Shown here in pieces: positions 1 to 13,574 of a stretch of DNA of 64,000 bases. The notes under the pieces are model-generated. The model was not told the DNA's origin and did not search any database. It saw only the letters and a list, made by a program, of their open reading frames with translations. This DNA is from Deinococcus hopiensis KR-140 (GTDB lineage: Bacteria; Deinococcota; Deinococci; Deinococcales; Deinococcaceae), in the NCBI RefSeq assembly GCF_900176165.1, contig NZ_FWWU01000009.1, positions 1,676,501 through 1,740,500 of the forward strand, written 5' to 3'. A program made the translations under genes and the position numbers. Within the stretch, counting starts at the first letter, position 1; each line of letters begins with the position of its first letter.

Positions 1-90
1 CGACACGCGGCCGATCAGGTCAGCGCTGGGAGCGACGAAGGCCGTGGGGTGCAGGGTGGGCGCGAGGGTATCGAGGGCGTAGAGCGGCAT
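1..90 (-). CDS. Gamma-carbonic anhydrase family protein (N-terminal part)
   Basis: Only the first 30 codons lie in the window; the gene runs off the left edge. The translation begins MPLYALDTLAPTLHPTAF and continues VAPSADLIGRV, which is the usual opening of the left-handed beta-helix gamma-carbonic anhydrase/PaaY-YrdA family. The ATG at 88-90 is preceded by a good ribosome binding site (GGAGGA, 5 bases upstream), which fixes the start. The histidine zinc ligands lie outside the window, so enzyme activity cannot be judged. A broken Nudix gene lies 30 bases upstream on the same strand. Confidence 0.75.
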   Translation of the reverse strand, partial: MPLYALDTLAPTLHPTAFVAPSADLIGRVS

Positions 91-120
91 GGGGTCCTCC
101 GGGAAACGCTGGCCCCCGCC

Positions 121-458
121 TCACAGGGCCAGGGCGGCGCGCAGCTGCTGCTGGTCTTCGGGGTAGGTTAACATCCGCGCGGCCTCGTCCGCCGGATCGA
201 AGCCCCCTCCGGAAAGGTCTCTTCCGGGGTGGTGGGCAGCGCGGCCAGAATGTCTGCCCGCACGCCCGCTGCCTCCTGCACCTCGCGGACGGCGGTCTGC
301 TCGAACGTTTCGCCGGGTTTAACGTGCCCCCTGGAAAAAGCCCAGGCTCCGCTGCGGTAACGCAGCAGCGCGCGCCCGAGCAGCACCCCTCCCGCTCCGG
401 GAATGGGACTTCCGGGAATGGGACTTCCGGAACCGGGAGCGGGCGTCTGTAGGGTCAC
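121..458 (-). pseudogene. Nudix hydrolase pseudogene (internal deletion plus frameshift)
   Basis: The product would be a pyrophosphohydrolase of NTP-like substrates. The Nudix box is recognisable (GHVKPGETFEQTAVREV then QEAAGV), but the second Glu of the REUXEE core is Ala. After LPTT the frame jumps directly to PEETFPEG, where this family normally has roughly 25 more residues, so an internal deletion is inferred. A one-base frameshift then follows near 205. In the restored frame the C-terminus reads FDPADEAARMLTYPEDQQ and ends at the TGA at 121-123. The GTG start at 458 sits 7 bases after TATACT (466-471, minus strand), so the leaderless promoter looks intact. Decay of the coding part is seen directly; loss of function is inferred. 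Confidence 0.7.
397..430. repeat. Tandem 15-bp repeat inside the Nudix remnant
   Basis: Two perfect copies of the 15-base unit CCGGGAATGGGACTT (397-411 and 412-426) are followed by the first bases of a third. Because 15 is a multiple of three, it duplicates GSPIP in the N-terminus without shifting the frame. It probably arose by slippage. Confidence 0.9.
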
Positions 459-636
459 GGCCCCGAGTATACGTGCCGCTCTGCCCAGCCGCGCGCCCCC
501 TTGGCATTGTCCAAACAGCTCGCCCGCGTCAGGGGGCGTGCGATACTGCTCCCGTCTCCACTTCCGCCCCTTGGCAGGGCCTGGCCCAGAGGGCCGGGCA
601 CTGGGTCTTCGGAGTGTGCGAGATGCAAGGAGAGTT

Positions 637-897
637 ATGGCTCAAGGTCGTGTGAAGTGGTTCAATGTGGAGAAGGGCTACGGCTTTATCGAGCATCCCG
701 GAAACCCCGACGTGTTTGTGCATTATAGCGCCATCCAGAGCGGCGGCTTCCGCAAGCTGAACGAGGGCGACGATGTGGAATTCGAGGTCGAGGTCGGGCA
801 GGGCAACAAGGGCCCCCAGGCCAAGAACGTTGTGGTCACGCACGCCGCGTCCACCCCGGTAAGCGATCAGGGCAGTCAACGGAACAGCCGCTGGTAA
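637..897 (+). CDS. Cold-shock domain protein (CspA family)
   Basis: This is an 86-residue single-domain OB-fold protein that binds single-stranded RNA or DNA and melts mRNA structure. The RNP1 motif (KGYGFIE, about residues 13-19) and RNP2 motif (VFVHYSAI, about 27-34) are both present. The C-terminal 17 residues (from about HAASTPVSDQ) are a low-complexity tail beyond the usual ~67-residue domain. The start is the ATG at 637, preceded by AAGGAGAG at 628-634. The leader is long, as is usual for csp mRNAs, but no clear promoter could be fixed. A hairpin followed by a T-run terminates the gene about 30 bases downstream. The gene looks monocistronic. Confidence 0.93.
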   Translation: MAQGRVKWFNVEKGYGFIEHPGNPDVFVHYSAIQSGGFRKLNEGDDVEFEVEVGQGNKGPQAKNVVVTHAASTPVSDQGSQRNSRW

Positions 898-928
898 GCG
901 GAGGCAAGCTGCGGGGGGAGCGGGCGCG

Positions 929-951
929 GCGGAGGCGTCCGCTTCTTTTTT
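929..951 (+). terminator. Rho-independent terminator of the cold-shock gene
   Basis: The stem GCGGA/TCCGC with a GGCG loop is followed directly by TTCTTTTTT. It lies 31 bases after the csp stop codon. Confidence 0.8.
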
Positions 952-1142
952 GTAAAGGGCAATCGGCTGCCCCGGTGGTCTCCTTTGCCCTCTGCAGCCC
1001 CCCCCTGCTTCGCAGCTTTGCCGGTTCCACGAGGGGAGGGAGCCAAAACATATCCCCTCTGTGCGGCGAAGCCTCCCGGCAGTCCGGCGGTTTGCCCCGT
1101 TGACCCTCCGCCGACCCGCGAAGCCGTTACACTACGGCGGAC

Positions 1143-1551
<409 letters not shown>

Positions 1552-1553
<2 letters not shown>

Positions 1554-1676
1554 GTACACCGCACCTCACGTTGCGACTTTTCAGGAGGGCACCGAAAAGT
1601 CTCCACTCCCGGTGGGCTGCACTTTTGCCGCTTCTCACGCCGCTCGGTTGATCTCAAGATCAACTACGGTGTACTT
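1552..1676. repeat. 125-bp structured element with 10-bp terminal inverted repeats
   Basis: AAGTACACCG at 1552-1561 is exactly repeated in inverse at 1667-1676. Two further perfect hairpins lie inside: GACTTTTC/GAAAAGTC (1575-1582 with 1594-1601) and GTTGATCT/AGATCAAC (1647-1654 with 1657-1664). It fills the gap between two convergent genes. It may be a compound terminator or a small mobile repeat. Its sequence is unlike the TAGAGC repeat family found elsewhere in the window. Confidence 0.55.
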
Positions 1677-1697
1677 GGCGCCCCGAGGCGTCAGGAT

Positions 1698-2159
<462 letters not shown>

Positions 2160-2171
2160 GCTTGAGGGAGT

Positions 2172-3043
2172 TTAGCGCCTGACCGTGCCCGCCGCCTGCA
2201 TCTCAGCGGCATGCACGGTATTGACCAGCAGTTGCGCGATGGTCAGCGGGCCGACGCCGCCGGGCACCGGGGTCATGGCCCCCGCCACATCCTGCACGTC
2301 GGGGTGAACGTCGCCCGTCAGGTAGGCCTTGCCGCTGAGCTCCGGCTTCACCCGGTTGATGCCCACGTCGATGACAGTGGCTCCGGAGCGCACCATCTCC
2401 GGCGTGACAAGGTGGGGACGGCCCACCGCCACGCACAGCAGATCGGCCTCACGGGTCACGGCCGTCAGGTTCGGTGTGCGGCTGTGCGCCAGGGTAACGG
2501 TGGCGTCGGCGTTCAGCAGCAGCGCGGCGAGCGGACGCCCGACGATGTGGCTGCGCCCCACGATCACCGCGCGCTGCCCGGCCACCGGGAGGCCGTAATG
2601 CGCCAGCAGGGCCAGGATTCCGGCGGGCGTGCAGGGGCGCAGAGAAGGGCGTCCGGCCCAGAGTTCGCCCACGTTCAGCGGGTGAAAGCCGTCCACATCC
2701 TTGTGCGGATCGACGGCGTGCAAGACGGCCTGCTCGCTCACATGGGGCGGAAGGGGCAGCTGCACCAGAATGCCGTTCACCCCCTCGTCGGCGTTGAGGC
2801 GGGCGATCAGGTCCAGCAACTCGGCCTGGGAGGTCTCCTCGGGCAGCGCGTAGACGGTACTCGTCAGGCCCACCTCGCGCGCCTTGCGGTCCTTGCCGCG
2901 CACGTAGCTAACGCTGGCAGGGTCCTCGCCCAGCCGCACCATCACGAGGTGGGGCGGGGCAGGCAGGCGGGAAGCGCGAACTGCCGCTTCGCGCAGCACG
3001 GCGTCAGCGACGGGCACACCCGCCAGGATTCGGGCGGAACCCC

Positions 3044-3047
<4 letters not shown>
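2172..3047 (-). CDS. folD: Bifunctional methylenetetrahydrofolate dehydrogenase/cyclohydrolase FolD
   Basis: FolD oxidises 5,10-methylene-THF with NADP+ and then hydrolyses the methenyl form to 10-formyl-THF, supplying one-carbon units in the cytosol. The catalytic YVRGK (Tyr48, Lys52), the VQLPLPPH motif, the dinucleotide-binding GRSHIVGRPLA and the C-terminal PVPGGVGPLTIA are all present. At 291 residues it is full length. The GTG start overlaps the nusB stop in GTGA (3044-3047), which indicates translational coupling. Its neighbours are nusB upstream and the DUF212 gene downstream. Confidence 0.96.
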
Positions 3048-3884
<837 letters not shown>

Positions 3885-3901
3885 CTGCTCGCCTCCAGTG
3901 A

Positions 3902-3940
3902 GGCCGCCTGGCGGGCGGCCCTTTTGTGTGGGACAGTGTA
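3902..3940 (-). promoter_or_regulatory. Candidate -10 box and leader hairpin of the Asp23-nusB-folD operon
   Basis: Reading the minus strand, TACACT (3935-3940) is followed by a hairpin with arms GGCCGCC/GGCGGCC (3902-3908 with 3914-3920), and then by the GGAGG of the Asp23-like gene. On the plus strand the hairpin is followed by CTTTTG, but no plus-strand gene ends here. No good -35 box was seen. Confidence 0.4.
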
Positions 3941-3982
3941 GCGGGCGGGGAGGTAGGGGGCCAGACCGGGAAAACTCCCGCC

Positions 3983-6031
3983 CTACGCCCCGCCGCCCAC
4001 GCCCCGCTCGGCCAGCAGCGCCGAGAGCCCCACCTCGTCCACCACTGGAATCTTCAGCTCCTGGGCGCGCTCCAGCTTGCTGCCCGCTTCCTCTCCAGCC
4101 ACGAGGTAGCTCGTCTTTTTCGTCACGCTGCCCGTCACGCGCGCTCCAGCGGCCTCAAGTTCAGCCTTGATCGTCTCACGGGGACGCGAGAGGGCCCCGG
4201 TCAGCACGAAATTCAGCCCCGCGAGGGCGTCTCCTCGGGGAGCCGCCTCCTCCACCGGGTTGAGACCCGCCTCACGCAGGCGGCGCAGGAGGTCACGCAT
4301 GGCGGGGTCGGCGAGGGCCGCCGTGACCCCCCTTGCGATCGTGCCGCCCATGCCGGGCACGGCCCCGATCTGTTCGGGCGTAGCGGCGAGCAGGGCGTCC
4401 AGCGTACCAAAGGCTGCAGCCAGGGCCTGCGCGCCGCGTTCGCCCACATGGTTCATGCCGAGCGCGTTGATCAGCCGCCACAGGGGCCGGGTCTTGCTCG
4501 CCTCCAGTTGCGCCAGCACGTTCGCCGCCTTCTTGTCACCGCTGCGCTCCAGGTCTGCGAGTTGTCCCGCGTCCAGCCCATAGAGGTCCGCCGCGTCGCG
4601 CACGCGCCCGGTGGCGATCAGTTGCTCGATCAGCTTTTCGCCGATGCCACGCGCGTCCATCGCCCCACGTGAGACGAAGTAGCGGAGCCGCTCGAACTGC
4701 TGGGCGGGGCAGGCGGGGTTGGGGCAATAGGTGTTTGCGTCGCCCTCCGCGCGCACCGCCTCGTGCCCGCATTCGGGGCAGTGGGTGGGAAAATCAAAGG
4801 GTACCGCGTCCGCCGGACGCTTGTCGAGCACCACCCGCATGATCTGGGGAATCACGCCGCCCGACTTGCGGACCACCACGGTGTCCCCCACCCGCAGGTC
4901 CATACCGCGGATGTGGTCCTCGTTGTGCAGCGTCGCCTTGCTCACCGTGCTGCCCTCGATCAGTCGGGGCGAGAGGTGCGCGAGCGGTGCAAGCTTGCCG
5001 GTGCGGCCCACGTTCACCGTGACGCTTTCCAACACCGTCTCGACTTCCTCCACCGGGAACTTGTCGGCGGTGGCCCAGCGGGGCGCGCGGCTGGTGAATC
5101 CGGCCTCGGCCTGGAGGGCGAGCAGGTCCAGCTTGAGAACCGTACCGTCCGCGTCAAACTCAAACGCTGAGCGCTGCTCCGTCATGCGCCGGTGGTACTC
5201 CTGAGCCGCCGCCAGCCCGGTCAGCTTCTCCGAGTACCGGCTGGTGGGAAAGCCGTGCTCGGCGAGCCAGGCGAGGACGTCGCCCTGCGTCTTGACAGGG
5301 ACTCCATCGCGCTTCCCCAACGCGTAAAAGATCACCTTCAGGTTGCGGGTGCGCGTGACCTCCGGGTCTTTCTGACGCAGCGCCCCGGCAGCCCCGTTGC
5401 GCGGATTTTTGAGCAGCGGTGTGCCCAGTTCCTCGGCACGGGCGTTAAAGGCGGCGAAATCCGCCCGACTGAGGTAGACCTCGCCGCGCACCTCCAGTTC
5501 ACCCTTCAGGCCCGGCAACTCGCGGGGAAGGCCAGGAATGGTGAAGACCTGCTCCGTGACCATCTCGCCCACCTGCCCATTGCCCCGGGTCGCGGCCCAC
5601 TGGAGCCGGCCGTCCACGTAGTACAGGTTCACGCTCAGGCCGTCAATCTTCAGTTCGCCGGTGTAGGTAAAGCCGTCGTAGGCCGGACCGAGGTTGAGGG
5701 ACCGGCTCAACTTTTCCTGCCAATCGGCGAGTTCCTCGTCGGAAAAAACATTGTCGAGGCTGGTCATGGGCGTGGGGTGCTGCACCTGCACGAAGGCGGA
5801 ACTTGGAGCTCCGCCCACCCCCTGTACGGGGCTCTGCTCACCCACCCATTCGGGATGGGCCGCCTCGATCTCCCGCAACCGGCGGGCCAGGCGGTCATAT
5901 TCGTCGTCGGGGATCTCAGGCGCGTCCTGCTCGTAGTAGGCACGGTTGTGCCGCTCGACCTCCGCGCGTAGGGCCTGATGGTCGGCCTGGTGGACTTTGC
6001 CGGTGGGGGCATCGGGAGCAGACGGACTCAC
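3983..6031 (-). CDS. ligA: NAD-dependent DNA ligase LigA
   Basis: LigA seals nicks using NAD+ in replication and repair. Domains in order: Ia domain with AYYEQDAPEIPDDEYD (about residues 31-46), adenylation domain with KIDG (Lys about 128), OB fold, four-cysteine zinc finger (CPECGHEAVRAE and NTYCPNPACPAQ), helix-hairpin-helix region and a C-terminal BRCT domain (LAGLNFVLTGALSRPRETI). The frame stays open upstream to 6127. I chose the GTG at 6031 because TACGCT lies just 6 bases before it on the minus strand, and the product then starts at the conserved region with 682 residues, close to the family length. Confidence 0.95.
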   Translation of the reverse strand: MSPSAPDAPTGKVHQADHQALRAEVERHNRAYYEQDAPEIPDDEYDRLARRLREIEAAHPEWVGEQSPVQGVGGAPSSAFVQVQHPTPMTSLDNVFSDEELADWQEKLSRSLNLGPAYDGFTYTGELKIDGLSVNLYYVDGRLQWAATRGNGQVGEMVTEQVFTIPGLPRELPGLKGELEVRGEVYLSRADFAAFNARAEELGTPLLKNPRNGAAGALRQKDPEVTRTRNLKVIFYALGKRDGVPVKTQGDVLAWLAEHGFPTSRYSEKLTGLAAAQEYHRRMTEQRSAFEFDADGTVLKLDLLALQAEAGFTSRAPRWATADKFPVEEVETVLESVTVNVGRTGKLAPLAHLSPRLIEGSTVSKATLHNEDHIRGMDLRVGDTVVVRKSGGVIPQIMRVVLDKRPADAVPFDFPTHCPECGHEAVRAEGDANTYCPNPACPAQQFERLRYFVSRGAMDARGIGEKLIEQLIATGRVRDAADLYGLDAGQLADLERSGDKKAANVLAQLEASKTRPLWRLINALGMNHVGERGAQALAAAFGTLDALLAATPEQIGAVPGMGGTIARGVTAALADPAMRDLLRRLREAGLNPVEEAAPRGDALAGLNFVLTGALSRPRETIKAELEAAGARVTGSVTKKTSYLVAGEEAGSKLERAQELKIPVVDEVGLSALLAERGVGGGA

Positions 6032-6268
6032 GCAGGCAGCGTACCACCCGGTGGTATTCAGGTGAGACCGGAATTGAAAATTGAAAGTACGCCCAGGAAG
6101 GATCAAGCCAGGATCAACAGGCCCCACATGCGTGCTCTGGAGCCCCCCCCACCTTCCCCCGAAGGTAAGATTGATCTGAGTCTAGACACCTGGCATTTTC
6201 CGTATACTCTGTTGCTGGGTTTTCCCCCCCAACTCAAGAACACAACCCCATCTCCACCGGAGGAACAC

Positions 6269-7378
<1,110 letters not shown>

Positions 7379-7393
7379 TTTCTCCGTTCCCGA

Positions 7394-7430
7394 GGAGGCG
7401 GCCCCTACGGCCGCCTCCTTTTCGTTTTTC
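7394..7430 (+). terminator. Strong rho-independent terminator after the BMP gene
   Basis: A perfect 10-bp stem (GGAGGCGGCC/GGCCGCCTCC, loop CCTAC) is followed by TTTTCGTTTTT. It starts 16 bases after the stop codon. Confidence 0.93.
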
Positions 7431-7521
7431 CTGCGCTGCCTGCCAGACGGTTTTCAGCCGTTGGCCGAGCTTTGAGGAACCGGTGGCCTGGGGAAGCCGC
7501 GAAGTATCATGCCTGTGTCAC

Positions 7522-8304
7522 ATGAATGGCCTGGAAGACCCCAAGGGACGTCCCCCAGTGGGGAAGGCTCCCCCAAGGACGCCGAAGTCAAGCGCGGACC
7601 AAGACGCGCCCTGGCCTGCCCGGCGCGTCCGACAGGCGCTGATTGCCGAAGTTTTCGGAACGTTTCTGCTGACCTCCGTGAGCGCCGCGGCCTTGCTGCT
7701 CGCCCATCAGGGCCTGCTGCCCGAGGTCACCGCCTTCACGCTCGCCCCCGCCTTGGTGGTCATTGCCATGATCTACACGCTGGGCGACGTATCGGGAGCC
7801 CACATCAATCCGGTGGTCACGCTCGCGTTTGCGCTGCGGGGGGCCTTTCCCTGGCGGCTGGTGGGGCCGTACTGGGCGGCGCAGTTCGCCGGGTCCGTCA
7901 CGGCGGCGCTGCTGAGCGTGACGTTCGGGCACCTGCCCCCCGCCACTGAGCGGGTGTCACCCGTGGGCGCGGGGCTGCTGGACGCTGGCTGCACCGCCGT
8001 GCTGCTCGCCGTCGTTCTCGCCACGGCCCACCGCAACGCCAAGCTCAGCTCTACGGCGGGCCTCGCCGTGGGGCTGACGGTGGCCCTGGGCCATTTCGTC
8101 TCAAACCCCGTCTCGGGGGTGGCGATGAACCCCGCCAAAGTCTTCGGCCCCGCGCTGGTGTCCGGAAAGCTGACGGAGGCGTGGCCGCACCTGCTGGGTC
8201 CGGTGATCGGGGTTGTGGCGGGATTGCTGCTGACCCGGGCGATGCGCGGGCCACTGAACGAGAGCGAGGCTGACGCAGCGCAGGGCACGGGCGGTGAGGA
8301 TTGA
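7522..8304 (+). CDS. Aquaporin/MIP family channel with variant NPA boxes
   Basis: This is a six-helix MIP channel of 260 residues for water or small neutral solutes. The first half carries GAHINPVVT where GxHxNPAVT is usual, so the first NPA box is NPV. The second half carries GVAMNPAKVFGPAL, in which the normally invariant Arg after NPA is Lys. Both changes affect the selectivity region, so substrate preference cannot be assumed. The N-terminus has about 35 hydrophilic residues before the first helix. I use the ATG at 7522; a GTG at 7483 is in frame, and TATCAT (7504-7509) favours the later start. The gene stands alone between a terminator and uvrA. Confidence 0.85.
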   Translation: MNGLEDPKGRPPVGKAPPRTPKSSADQDAPWPARRVRQALIAEVFGTFLLTSVSAAALLLAHQGLLPEVTAFTLAPALVVIAMIYTLGDVSGAHINPVVTLAFALRGAFPWRLVGPYWAAQFAGSVTAALLSVTFGHLPPATERVSPVGAGLLDAGCTAVLLAVVLATAHRNAKLSSTAGLAVGLTVALGHFVSNPVSGVAMNPAKVFGPALVSGKLTEAWPHLLGPVIGVVAGLLLTRAMRGPLNESEADAAQGTGGED

Positions 8305-8477
8305 CGCCCGTGCCGGCGGCCGGTCCGCGCCTCTCCTGTTCCCGGCTGCACCCACCTGCGCCGGGGTGTTAGAATGGCCTGTTTCAGAGCGAAGGGACAA
8401 GGCGTCCTTACGCAAGCAGCAGAACCCTTCTCGCGGCGCTTTGCTCTCCCCACGCCGCTTTTCAAGGAGTATCCAAG

Positions 8478-11500
<3,023 letters not shown>

Positions 11501-11504
<4 letters not shown>

Positions 11505-12226
11505 GCGTGATGGGGACCACCACGACCACGCGGGTGCGGCGGACCCGGCGCCGGGAAGAGGGGCAGCTTTCCCCGGCCATGACGGCCCTGCGGCTGCTGG
11601 GCGGTTGGGTCACCCTTGGGGTGCTGGCGTACCTGCTGTGGACCCCGGCACACTGGGCGGTGCTGCTGCTGATCTGGGTGGGCCTGACCATCCTGGCCGA
11701 CGAGTTTGGCGGGTGGTTCGGGTACATCGGCGCGCTGCTGGGGGGCCTGCCCTTCTTCTCGCCGCCTGGCGCACCAGACCAGTGGACCGTGGCGCTTCCG
11801 CTGGTGGGCGGAGCCCTGCTGGCGCTGCTGCTCGTCAAGCACTCGGGCGGCCTATTCGTGCTGCCCTTCGCGGGGGCGGTGTACGCCCTGCCGCTGCTCG
11901 CCATCGCCCGCTTCGGCACCAAGCTCGACCCAGAACTTACCCTGCCGGCCAAATCCACCTTCCAGCGCGCGGCCCTGCTGGCGATGGTGGCGGGGTTGGC
12001 CTTCAGCTTCGTGCGCCAGCTGGTCGGCGTTCTCCTGCGCTACAGCGCCCGCAAACGCGTGACGCAGACGACCACCGTTACAAACACCGTGTTTCTGGAC
12101 GAGGAGAACGAGGTGGAGGGGCCGGCGGTGGACACCTCCGTCACACCGGGAGTGGCGCCCTCGCCCCAGGTCTCCCTGACAAAGGCACCCTCCGCTCCAC
12201 CCCGTAAACTGGGCCGCCGACGCTAG
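11501..12226 (+). CDS. Uncharacterised multi-pass membrane protein, 241 aa
   Basis: I do not recognise a named family. The N-terminal ~25 residues are basic and Thr/Arg rich, then four to five hydrophobic segments follow (for example LGVLAYLLWTPAHWAVLLLIW and LPLVGGALLALLLVKH). The C-terminal ~60 residues are hydrophilic, with a TQTTTVTNTVFLDEENE stretch and an Arg-rich end. The GTG start overlaps the uvrA stop (GTGA), so the two genes are probably translationally coupled; an ATG at 11510 is an alternative. Its stop codon TAG (12224-12226) is formed by the edge of a MITE-like repeat, so the natural C-terminus may have been preserved or altered by that insertion. Confidence 0.8.
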
Positions 12227-12349
12227 AGCGTTTGTCAAAAAGAAGACTTCTTGTTGACCGAGCCCGGAGAGCGAACTTGAATGCCCACGGGGAGAATGGC
12301 GCCGTGAGGGGTGCCCTTCAACGCCTAGCGGAATTCAGACAAAGGCTCC
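12224..12349 (+). repeat. MITE-like repeat, TAGAGC family, copy 1
   Basis: The left end is TAGAGCGTTTGTC and the right end is GACAAAGGCTC, giving imperfect 11-bp terminal inverted repeats (GAGCGTTTGTC against GAGCCTTTGTC). The interior shares blocks with three other copies, notably TTGACCGAGCCCGG (12253-12266) and GAGAATGGCGCCGTGAGGG (12292-12310). TA precedes the left end, but the right flank is CA rather than TA. The TAG at 12224-12226 is the stop codon of the upstream membrane-protein gene. Confidence 0.85.
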
Positions 12350-12409
12350 AACCGCCCCCTCTTATTCGCCGCCCGCACCTTCCCGGAAGCGGGCGGTACA
12401 CTCTGTGGC

Positions 12410-13120
12410 GTGACCAGACTACAGGGAAGCAACCAGAACCGCAGCGTGCTGGTGATCGGGACCCTCATCGCCGCCGTGCTGATTGCCCTCGCCCTCTTCG
12501 CGGTGCGGCAAAAGGGGAACGGGGCGGACGCGAATGCCGGCAAGACCATCAACTTCGATCTGACCGGCAAACCCGTCCTGGGCACCAAGGGCGCACCGGT
12601 GACCGTGGTGGTGTTCGAGGACTTCAAGTGCCCCAACTGCAAGCGCTTCGAGGAAGAGTTCCTGCCAACCCTGAAGTCGAAGTACATCGACACGGGCAAG
12701 GCGAAGTTCGTCTCGCTGAACTACCCCTTCTTGGCGGAAAAAGCGCAGCTTCCGGTGGACGACAGCAAGCTTGCCGCTCAGGCCGCCGAGTGTGCCTACC
12801 GGCAGGGCGGCAACGACGTGTACGAACGCATGAAGCAGGTCCTGTTCCGGGCCCAGGGGTCCGAAGAGCAGGTCTGGGCCGACAAGACCCGGCTCAAGGA
12901 CCTGGCTGGCAACGTCGAGGGCCTGGACACCGCCAAGTTCGCCACCTGCCTGGATGGAGACGCCACCGCGGCGGCTGTGGACGCCGATGAGCAGCAGGGC
13001 AACAAGGCGGCTGTTCCCGGCACTCCCGCCATCTACGTGAACGGCAAGCTGCTGCCCACCTACGATGCGGACACGGTGGGTCAGGCCATCGACGCTGCCA
13101 GCACCTCGGCCCAGCAGTGA
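12410..13120 (+). CDS. DsbA-like membrane-anchored thioredoxin-fold oxidoreductase
   Basis: This is a 236-residue disulfide oxidoreductase acting outside the cytoplasmic membrane. It has one N-terminal hydrophobic anchor (about residues 12-33), the redox-active CPNC (Cys74-Cys77) in VVFEDFKCPNCKRFEEEF, an inserted helical domain, and the cis-Pro loop AVPGTPAIYVNG near the C-terminus. It belongs to the DsbA/BdbD-like DSBA family. The GTG start at 12410 lies 7 bases after TACACT (12397-12402), with no Shine-Dalgarno, so the mRNA is probably leaderless. A DsbB-like gene follows 10 bases after the stop, giving a two-gene disulfide-formation unit. Confidence 0.92.
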   Translation: MTRLQGSNQNRSVLVIGTLIAAVLIALALFAVRQKGNGADANAGKTINFDLTGKPVLGTKGAPVTVVVFEDFKCPNCKRFEEEFLPTLKSKYIDTGKAKFVSLNYPFLAEKAQLPVDDSKLAAQAAECAYRQGGNDVYERMKQVLFRAQGSEEQVWADKTRLKDLAGNVEGLDTAKFATCLDGDATAAAVDADEQQGNKAAVPGTPAIYVNGKLLPTYDADTVGQAIDAASTSAQQ

Positions 13121-13130
13121 GGCTCCTCCC

Positions 13131-13574
13131 TTGACCCGCGACAACCGCCTCTATCTGGCCTGGGTGGTGGCCCTCGCTGCCACCATCGGCAGCCTGTATT
13201 TCAGTGAGGTACGTCTGTTCAAGCCCTGCATCCTGTGCTGGTATCAGCGCACCATGATGTACCCGCTCGCTGTGGTTCTGGGCGTGGCGGCGCTACGCAG
13301 TGACCTGAACGTGCGGCGCTACGCGCTGCCCCTCGCGGCTATCGGCTGGCTGGTGGCCCTGTACCAGAACCTGGAGACCTGGGGCGTGGTCCCGACCCTG
13401 CGCGCCTGCAGCACCGATCCTGCCAGTTCCTGCGGCATTCCCTGGCCGATCTGGGGCAGCGGCGTGGACGGCCTCGCTCGACTGAACACGGTCATCACCA
13501 TTCCGGTGCTGAGCATGACCGCATTTACGCTGATCCTCGCGCTGCTGAGCTGGCGGCGGGAGAGAAGCCTTTAG
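13131..13574 (+). CDS. DsbB-like disulfide bond formation protein
   Basis: This 147-residue four-helix membrane protein would reoxidise the adjacent DsbA-like partner and pass electrons to quinone. It carries CILC (Cys33-Cys36) after the first helix, followed by WYQRTMMYPL, a DsbB/BdbC hallmark, and a second pair, Cys93 and Cys101, in the second outer loop. The start is TTG at 13131, 10 bases after the upstream stop; no strong ribosome binding site is seen, which fits coupled translation. Length matches the short BdbC subgroup. Confidence 0.92.
   Translation: MTRDNRLYLAWVVALAATIGSLYFSEVRLFKPCILCWYQRTMMYPLAVVLGVAALRSDLNVRRYALPLAAIGWLVALYQNLETWGVVPTLRACSTDPASSCGIPWPIWGSGVDGLARLNTVITIPVLSMTAFTLILALLSWRRERSL

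Noticed and set aside
6170..6185. -35 box for the BMP gene promoter (TTGATC)
   Set aside because: Spacing to TATACT at 6203 is 27 bases, too long for a sigma-70 promoter; only the -10 box is accepted.
8340..8477. Possible RDRM (radiation/desiccation response motif) upstream of uvrA
   Set aside because: No TTATGTYATTGACATAA-like palindrome could be found by eye; only a TTAGAAT box is visible.
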